Assembly (NCBI GenBank): GCA_038226665.1
Contig: JBBRQI010000040.1
Location: 1 to 10,448 of the forward strand
Direction of reading: 5' to 3'
Length of the DNA stretch: 10,448 nucleotides
Source of the DNA: SZAS-103 sp038226665
GTDB lineage: Bacteria > Pseudomonadota > Gammaproteobacteria > Xanthomonadales > Xanthomonadaceae
Shown: piece by piece, positions 6,074 to 10,448 of the stretch
How the letters are laid out: the number at the start of each line of letters is the position of its first letter
Position numbering within the stretch: the first letter of the stretch is position 1
The notes under the pieces: generated by a model
What the model saw: the letters and a program-made list of their open reading frames with translations, nothing else
Told to the model about the DNA's origin: nothing
Databases searched by the model: none
Translations under genes and position numbers: made by a program

Positions 6074-8457
6074 CTGCAGCAGTCGACACACTCAACCCGG
6101 ATCTGTTGCGCAGGATGCACGCCTACTGGCGCGCTGCGAACTACCTGTCGGTCGGGCAGATCTATCTTTACGACAATCCGCTGCTGAAGCGGCCGCTGGT
6201 GCTCGCGGATGTGAAACGCATGCTGCTCGGTCATTGGGGCACGACACCGGGGCAGAACTTCATCTACGTGCATCTGAATCGGGTCATCAGGAAATACGAC
6301 CTCGACATGATCTATGTCTCCGGCCCCGGACACGGCGGCCCTGCGGTTGTCGGCAACACCTATCTGGAAGGCACCTACAGCGAGATCTACCCGGACATCA
6401 GTCAGGACGAAGCCGGCCTGCAAAAACTCTTCCGGCAGTTCTCGTTTCCCGGTGGCATTCCCAGCCATGCCTCGCCTGAAACGCCGGGTTCGATCCACGA
6501 GGGCGGAGAACTCGGTTATTCACTCAGCCATTCGTTCGGGGCCGTGTTCGACAACCCGGATCTGATGGTTGCCTGCGTGATCGGCGACGGCGAGGCGGAG
6601 ACGGGTCCGCTTGCCACCGCCTGGCATTCGAACAAGTTCCTCGATCCGGCAACCGATGGCGCGGTGCTGCCGATCCTGCATCTGAATGGCTACAAGATTT
6701 CCAATCCGACGATCCTCGCGCGCATCACCCGCGAAGAGCTCGAACAATTGATGCGTGGCTACGGATGGAACCCAATCTTTGTCGAAGGACATGAGCCCGA
6801 GCCCATGCATCAGGCAATGGCGGCAGCACTCGACGAGGCTGTGGAGCAGATCAGGAGCATCCGGCAGAATGCGCGCGTGCACGGCGACACGGCGCGTCCG
6901 CGCTGGCCGATGATCGTGCTCGATTCACCCAAGGGCTGGACCGGACCAAAGTCCGTTGATGGCGTGCAGAACGAGGGCACGTTCCGCGCGCACCAGGTGC
7001 CGCTGTCCATCGGTCCCGCACATCCGGAGCATCTTGCTCAGCTTGAAAGCTGGATGAAGAGCTACAAGCCGGAGGAACTGTTCGATGCGCAAGGCCGCCT
7101 GATACCCGAACTGGCCGAGCTCGCGCCAAAGGGCGAACGCCGCATGGGCTCCAATCCGCATGCGAACGGCGGCATCCTGCTGCGCGACCTGCGCATGCCT
7201 GACTTCCGCGACTACGCGGTCGACGTGCAGACACCGGGCAAACGTGGCGTCGGCGATACCCATGTGCTGGGCCCGTTCCTGCGCGATGTCGCGAAGCGCA
7301 ACAGCGAGCAGCGCAACTTCCGGGTCTTCGGGCCGGATGAAACGCTCTCCAATGGTCTGGAGGCGCTATTCGATGCGACGAGGCGTCAATGGAATGCCGC
7401 GACGTTGCCGAACGACGAATTCCTCGCGCCCGAAGGACGCGTGATGGAGATGCTGAGCGAGCACCAGTGCGAGGGTTGGCTCGAAGGCTATCTGCTCACC
7501 GGGCGGCATGGATTGTTCAACTGCTACGAGGCGTTCATCCACATCGTCGATTCGATGTTCAACCAGCACGCCAAGTGGCTGAAGATTTCCGCGCGCCTGC
7601 CGTGGCGTCGCAAGATCGCTTCGCTCAACTACCTGCTGACTTCGCATGTGTGGCGGCAGGACCACAACGGCTTCACCCACCAGGATCCGGGCTTCATCGA
7701 CCACGTGCTGAACAAGAAGGCGGAAATCGTGCGCGTGTACCTGCCGCCGGATGCCAACTGCCTGCTGTCGGTGATGGACCATTGTCTGCGCAGCCGCCAC
7801 TACGTCAACGTGGTGATCGCGGGCAAACATCCGGCGCCGCAATGGCTGACGATGGACGCAGCTGCCACGCACTGCGCGGAAGGCATCGGCATCTGGCAGT
7901 GGGCCAGCAACGACCAGGACGCCGCGCCGGATGTGGTGATGGCCTGCTGCGGCGACGTGCCAACGCTGGAGACCCTCGCCGCCGTATCGATCCTGCGCGA
8001 GCATCTGCCCGATCTGAAGGTCCGGGTCGTCAACGTTGTCGACCTGATGAAGCTGCAGCCGCAGGCCGAGCATCCGCACGGCTTGAGCGATGTCGATTTC
8101 GACACCCTGTTCACCCGCGACAAGCCGGTCATCTTCGCGTTTCATGCCTACCCGTGGCTAATCCACCGGCTCACCTACCGCCGCACCAACCACGACAACT
8201 TCCACGTCCGCGGCTACAAGGAAGAAGGCACGATCACCACGCCGTTCGACATGACCGTGCTCAACGACATCGACCGCTGGCACCTGGTGATGGACACCAT
8301 TGATCGCGTGCCACAGACCGGCGGCAAGGGTGTCTATCTGAAGCAGCAGCTCACCGATAAGCTTATCGAGCACAAGCGCTACATCGACATGCACGGAGAA
8401 GATCTGCCGGAGATCCGCAACTGGGAATGGAAGCCGCTCGCAACGGCTCCAGCATGA
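6070..8457 (+). CDS. xfp: Phosphoketolase (xylulose/fructose 6-phosphate)
   Basis: This 795-residue thiamine-diphosphate enzyme has full family length. It cleaves xylulose 5-phosphate, and in many members fructose 6-phosphate, with inorganic phosphate to acetyl phosphate plus glyceraldehyde 3-phosphate or erythrose 4-phosphate. Visible motifs: HWGTTPGQN with His55; GPGHGGP at 85-91; SHASPETPGS; the thiamine-diphosphate/magnesium motif starting GDGEAETG at 172-179 and closing with LNGYKI at 205-210; CYEAF with Glu487, the probable cofactor-activating glutamate; and NGFTHQDPGF with His537. No frameshift or missing core motif was seen. The ATGA overlap with ackA and only a weak AAGG ten bases before the start fit translation by coupling. 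Dual or single substrate specificity cannot be told from the sequence. Together with AckA it gives a phosphoketolase shunt yielding acetate and ATP without phosphotransacetylase. Confidence 0.97.
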   Translation: MTAAVDTLNPDLLRRMHAYWRAANYLSVGQIYLYDNPLLKRPLVLADVKRMLLGHWGTTPGQNFIYVHLNRVIRKYDLDMIYVSGPGHGGPAVVGNTYLEGTYSEIYPDISQDEAGLQKLFRQFSFPGGIPSHASPETPGSIHEGGELGYSLSHSFGAVFDNPDLMVACVIGDGEAETGPLATAWHSNKFLDPATDGAVLPILHLNGYKISNPTILARITREELEQLMRGYGWNPIFVEGHEPEPMHQAMAAALDEAVEQIRSIRQNARVHGDTARPRWPMIVLDSPKGWTGPKSVDGVQNEGTFRAHQVPLSIGPAHPEHLAQLESWMKSYKPEELFDAQGRLIPELAELAPKGERRMGSNPHANGGILLRDLRMPDFRDYAVDVQTPGKRGVGDTHVLGPFLRDVAKRNSEQRNFRVFGPDETLSNGLEALFDATRRQWNAATLPNDEFLAPEGRVMEMLSEHQCEGWLEGYLLTGRHGLFNCYEAFIHIVDSMFNQHAKWLKISARLPWRRKIASLNYLLTSHVWRQDHNGFTHQDPGFIDHVLNKKAEIVRVYLPPDANCLLSVMDHCLRSRHYVNVVIAGKHPAPQWLTMDAAATHCAEGIGIWQWASNDQDAAPDVVMACCGDVPTLETLAAVSILREHLPDLKVRVVNVVDLMKLQPQAEHPHGLSDVDFDTLFTRDKPVIFAFHAYPWLIHRLTYRRTNHDNFHVRGYKEEGTITTPFDMTVLNDIDRWHLVMDTIDRVPQTGGKGVYLKQQLTDKLIEHKRYIDMHGEDLPEIRNWEWKPLATAPA

Positions 8458-8534
8458 GCGACAGCGCGACTGCTTCGAATCATGGCGTCACACTGCACGG
8501 ATGCTCCAACCTCGCATGGCGTGCTCAGCAATAG
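8454..8534 (+). CDS. 26-codon ORF overlapping the xfp stop (ATGA)
   Basis: An ATG at 8454 overlaps the xfp TGA in the same ATGA arrangement as ackA-xfp, and opens a 26-codon frame (beginning MSDSATASNHGV) that ends in TAG at 8532-8534. The peptide matches nothing I recognise and is neither hydrophobic nor strongly charged. It could be a chance overlap, a small coupled peptide, or the 5' stub of a third operon gene whose remainder has been lost. The overlap makes it likely to be translated at some level, but nothing here shows a function. Confidence 0.3.
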   Translation: MSDSATASNHGVTLHGCSNLAWRAQQ

Positions 8535-8583
8535 CTGCGAGTGACGTGACCGAGTGGGAAATCGACTGCGGCTTCAGCGGTGA

Positions 8584-8964
8584 TTACTTGACGAGCAACT
8601 GCCCGCGCATCAGCGATGTGTGGTTGCGTCCATGACCTGTCCGCCGAGACCGCTGAACAAGATCGGCGCAGCCAGTGCGTCCGCAATATCGGGCGCCATG
8701 CAGGGATATGGGCATGCGGACGCGATATGGAACACGTCTGTCAGGGATGGATTGTTGTTCAGCGTCCGGCCGCGCCTCTTGCCGGCGAATCTGCGCGCAC
8801 CGCAACCCGACATTCGCCCAGCCGGAGATTGCCCTGATTCCTGCATAGGTTGCCTGCGAAACGATGCCGTGGTGCTCGCTGATGGGCGCATACGAAGGCT
8901 CCGCCAGCGCGGTCGCGGAACATAACGCGAGCCAGGCAAGCATCGCGAGCGGGGCCTGTTTCAT
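8584..8964 (-). pseudogene. Small exported protein, probably frameshifted
   Basis: From an ATG at 8964 the minus strand encodes a clear Sec signal peptide: M-K-Q, a hydrophobic core (LAMLAWLALCSATA) and a likely A-L-A cleavage site before EPSYAPISEHHG. The next 30 residues or so look like a normal protein, ending near ISGWANVGL. After that this frame becomes Arg-rich and unprotein-like until TAA at 8584. Another minus-strand frame, ending at 8610, instead gives a plausible C-terminus (NNNPSLTDVFHIAS, then MAPDIADALAAPILFSG). This suggests a frameshift around 8760-8820, natural or a sequencing error. Without it, the intact product would be 126 residues. No good Shine-Dalgarno precedes the ATG. 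The same frame is open up to 9414, but that extension has low-complexity composition and is not credible. I recognise no family. Confidence 0.4.
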
Positions 8965-8980
8965 GCTGCGCGTTGCAAAC

Positions 8981-8994
8981 GGCGCGCACGCGCC
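8981..8994. repeat. Perfect GC palindrome before the signal-peptide ORF
   Basis: GGCGCG-CA-CGCGCC is a perfect 6+2+6 inverted repeat, 16 bases upstream of the minus-strand ATG at 8964. It could be an operator or simply a product of high GC content; the two-base centre is too tight for a simple RNA hairpin of full stem length. Confidence 0.35.
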
Positions 8995-9101
8995 ATCGGT
9001 CGCATTGGGATTGCTATCCACGCATCCGTACTCCGGTAAGACTCTGGACTCGCTGAAGTTCGCTGTCCCTAAGATTGACGTTGATCGACTACGCGTTCCG
9101 C

Positions 9102-9521
9102 TTACAAGCCAGGTTGTAGATTTGGGAACGTGAATGGCATCGCCATGGGAGTCGCCCCGTCCTTGGCTTTGCGCCTGCGTTTGCGTGGTGGCATCAGGTG
9201 CAGGGTCCTGCGGCTCGCACATTCCGTATTTAGCGGCTGTGTCTTCCAGTCGGTGATCCAGCTGCTCGCGCGTTCGCGGAGTGCAAGGCGCAACTCCCAC
9301 TCGATCACGTGCAACGGCGTGCTGGTGTCGTGGATGCCGACGGTCGCGTGCGGTGCGATGGACCGGAGCTGATCCGTCGGCGTCGCGAAGACGTAGCCGT
9401 TGGCGTCCGTCCATACAGTTTTCTGCTTGGTTGCCAAGGCGCGATGGACGCGTTCGGCCAGTTGCAGCAGCGGATCATAGAGCCGGCCCAGCGGCGCGAA
9501 GACGGGAAATTGATGATCCAT
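9102..9521 (-). CDS. Hypothetical protein with basic C-terminal stretch
   Basis: This 139-residue minus-strand protein starts at the ATG at 9521, chosen because GGAGGTG lies just upstream (GGAGG complement at 9526-9530) and because the frame upstream of it (to 9665) looks untranslated. The N-terminal 95 residues look like a compact soluble protein (PVFAPLGRLYDPLLQLAERV, VWTDANGYVFATPTDQL, HVIEWELRLALRERASSWI). The last 30 residues are different: PRKRRRKAKDG is strongly basic and is followed by a Pro/Phe-rich end, perhaps a disordered nucleic-acid-binding tail. I recognise no domain. It lies 94 bases downstream of the other small minus-strand gene (9616-9879), so the two may be co-transcribed, with the signal-peptide ORF further along the same strand. 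Confidence 0.6.
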   Translation of the reverse strand: MDHQFPVFAPLGRLYDPLLQLAERVHRALATKQKTVWTDANGYVFATPTDQLRSIAPHATVGIHDTSTPLHVIEWELRLALRERASSWITDWKTQPLNTECASRRTLHLMPPRKRRRKAKDGATPMAMPFTFPNLQPGL

Positions 9522-9525
9522 GACA

Positions 9526-9530
9526 CCTCC
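9526..9530 (-). promoter_or_regulatory. Shine-Dalgarno of the 139-residue gene
   Basis: On the minus strand GGAGGTGTC runs directly into the ATG at 9521. The four-base gap after GGAGG is short, but the extended GGAGGTG match decides this start against the upstream in-frame ATG at 9665. Confidence 0.6.
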
Positions 9531-9615
9531 GTGTGTGCTGATTTCCCGTGCGCCGAAGTGCTGGCCCACGCGTGTCGAACTTGGATGCTTCGATGTAGCT
9601 GGTATGCGCGTAGCG

Positions 9616-9879
9616 CTATGGAACCGATGGATTCGCCGGTCGCACTGCCTGGCTTGGCCCGCCAATGTGGAAAGTCGCCATCACAATGCCCACACTTGCA
9701 GCACAACGCTTCACCATCTTCCCGAGATTGCGCGATGGTTGCGGTCTCGATGGTTGCCGGTCTGCGTCCGCAGGGTTCTCCAGCGCCTCGTTCTCGATCG
9801 CCAGATAACCGCCCTCGGACGTAAATGCGTCCTCCGCAGCCTGGTAACGATGGATGTCGCCCTTCTTGCCGAATCGCAT
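9616..9879 (-). CDS. Small hypothetical protein, 87 residues
   Basis: From the ATG at 9879 the minus strand encodes an 87-residue protein opening MRFGKKGDIHRYQAAEDAF and continuing SEGGYLAIENEAL. The first half has GC-rich third positions and a normal soluble composition. The middle (ADADRQPSRPQPSRN) looks disordered, and residues around KRCAASVGIVMATFHIGG are mildly hydrophobic but too short and mixed to call a membrane segment. An in-frame ATG at 9927 would add 16 residues; neither start has an ideal Shine-Dalgarno, and AGGGG about 12 bases before 9879 is the nearest. No family recognised. It is transcribed divergently from the Crp/Fnr gene and may lead a small minus-strand operon with the 139-residue gene. 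Confidence 0.5.
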   Translation of the reverse strand: MRFGKKGDIHRYQAAEDAFTSEGGYLAIENEALENPADADRQPSRPQPSRNLGKMVKRCAASVGIVMATFHIGGPSQAVRPANPSVP

Positions 9880-9980
9880 GGTCACGATGAACCCCTGGGA
9901 GCTGCGCTGCCGATATGGGCGGCGCATCCAGCATGGGCGCGGTGGCGGACGGTGTCGGTGCGCTGCCCCACACTGAGGGA

Positions 9981-9998
9981 CTCTTGGCGATGCAAGAG
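9981..9998. repeat. Small perfect hairpin in the divergent intergenic region
   Basis: CTCTTG-GCGATG-CAAGAG forms a 6-bp stem with a 6-base loop. It lies between the minus-strand 87-residue gene and the plus-strand Crp/Fnr gene. There is no T-run on either side, so a terminator is unlikely; it may be an operator half-site pair or chance. Confidence 0.35.
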
Positions 9999-10025
9999 AG
10001 AAACGCGCAACGAAATCTTACGCTA

Positions 10026-10066
10026 TGTGCGCTAACGTACAGAGCTGGTTGAAATCCGCTTATAGA
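10026..10066 (+). promoter_or_regulatory. Operator-like palindrome and -10 before the Crp/Fnr gene
   Basis: TGTGCGCTAACGTACA (10026-10041) is an inverted repeat matching at 6 of 8 positions, with TGT and ACA arms as in many helix-turn-helix dimer sites. A -10-like TATAGA sits at 10061-10066 and there is no good -35. A start site near 10073-10075 would put the palindrome centre at about -40 to -41, the class II activator position used by Crp/Fnr proteins. Autoregulation by the downstream gene product is a reasonable guess, not shown. An alternative promoter is TTGAAA (10049-10054) with TATGCG (10072-10077), spacer 17, which has a poorer -10. Confidence 0.4.
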
Positions 10067-10110
10067 GTCGCTATGCGGCTCAGGCAGGTTTCAACCTCTC
10101 GCGCGACTCT
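10047..10110 (+). repeat. Two interleaved inverted repeats in the Crp/Fnr leader
   Basis: GGTTGAAA (10047-10054) is complementary to TTTCAACC (10089-10096), and AGAGTCG (10064-10070) is complementary to CGACTCT (10104-10110). The arms are interleaved in the order A-B-A'-B', so in RNA they would form either alternative structures or a pseudoknot; in DNA they could be nested operator sites. A smaller CCGC/GCGG hairpin (10056-10078) lies inside the first repeat. If transcription starts near 10073, only part of this would be in the mRNA. Confidence 0.45.
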
Positions 10111-10126
10111 ACAGCGGGGTGTTTTG

Positions 10127-10448
10127 GTGCTCATACACGGCAGGAAATCCAACCATATTCTGGCCGCACTGCCAGCGGTGGAGCGCGAGCGCCTGCTGGT
10201 GAACCTGGAACCGGTGAAGATGAACCTCGGCGAGGTCATCCACGAATCCGGCGCAGCGCAGACCTATGTGTATTTTCCGATCGACAGCGTCGTTTCGCTG
10301 CTGTACATGCTCGATAACGGCTCCATGGCTGAAGTTGCGATCGTTGGCGACGACGGCGTCGTGGGCATGCCGGTCATCACCGGCGACAGCAAATCGCCGC
10401 ACCGCGCGATCGTGCAGGCTGCGGGAACCGCGCTGCGCATGAAAGCGC
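10127..10448 (+). CDS. Crp/Fnr-family transcriptional regulator, 5' part
   Basis: The frame runs off the right edge, so only about 107 residues are visible: the start of a cyclic-nucleotide-binding-type sensor domain. Diagnostic stretches are HILAALPAVERERLL, LGEVIHESG, YVYFPIDSVVSLLY, AEVAIVGDDGVVGMP and HRAIVQAAG, which follow the pattern of a large proteobacterial Crp/Fnr subgroup. The canonical cAMP-binding R-S pair of the phosphate cassette is not apparent in the visible part, so the ligand is probably not cAMP; this is an inference. The DNA-binding helix-turn-helix domain lies outside the window. I chose GTG at 10127 because AGCGGGG precedes it by about seven bases and family members begin close to the ILAALP motif. 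In-frame ATGs at 10073 and 10025 are alternatives that would add non-homologous residues and conflict with the promoter-like sequence. Confidence 0.85.
   Translation, partial: MLIHGRKSNHILAALPAVERERLLVNLEPVKMNLGEVIHESGAAQTYVYFPIDSVVSLLYMLDNGSMAEVAIVGDDGVVGMPVITGDSKSPHRAIVQAAGTALRMKA

Noticed and set aside
8965..9414. Extended 276-codon form of the signal-peptide ORF
   Set aside because: The added N-terminal part is low-complexity and overlaps the better-supported 139-residue gene; a signal peptide would not lie in the middle of a protein.
10109..10402. 97-codon minus-strand ORF at the right edge
   Set aside because: It is antisense to the clear Crp/Fnr sensor domain on the plus strand.

Overview
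The window is GC-rich, proteobacterial-type chromosomal DNA. Codon use and protein style fit a gamma- or betaproteobacterium, perhaps of the Xanthomonadales/Rhodanobacteraceae kind. That placement is inferred from general sequence character; there is no rRNA, tRNA or lineage marker here. No CRISPR array, IS element, phage gene or RNA gene was recognised.

Left part (1-2100): a gene-poor stretch with a tandem 18-bp direct repeat. It is followed by an unrecognised, possibly exported four-cysteine protein (384-1037), the broken remains of an EthD-family gene (1144-1466, spread over three frames) and an unrecognised multi-pass membrane protein (1519-2082).

Centre (2266-8457): the recognisable core. 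A soluble orphan sensor histidine kinase (MEDS-PAS-GAF-HisKA-HATPase, no receiver domain, no membrane segment) lies 250 bases upstream of an acetate kinase gene. The stop of ackA overlaps the start of a phosphoketolase gene (xfp) by ATGA, so ackA-xfp is a translationally coupled pair. Xfp cleaves xylulose 5-phosphate and/or fructose 6-phosphate to acetyl phosphate, and AckA turns this into acetate plus ATP. Together they form a phosphoketolase shunt that needs no phosphotransacetylase. A 26-codon reading frame (8454-8534) is attached to the xfp stop by a second ATGA overlap.

Right part (8458-10448): the minus strand carries three small genes of unknown function: an 87-codon ORF, a 139-codon ORF with a strong Shine-Dalgarno, and a signal-peptide ORF that is probably frameshifted. 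The plus strand at the right edge has the 5' part of a Crp/Fnr-family regulator, cut off by the window end. Its upstream region holds an operator-like palindrome at about the distance from a -10-like element expected for class II activation, and two interleaved inverted repeats.

No clearly new multi-gene system is evident. The items most worth a second look are the orphan kinase beside the acetyl-phosphate genes, the leader of the Crp/Fnr gene, the coupled mini-ORF after xfp, and the cluster of unknown or decaying small genes on both flanks.
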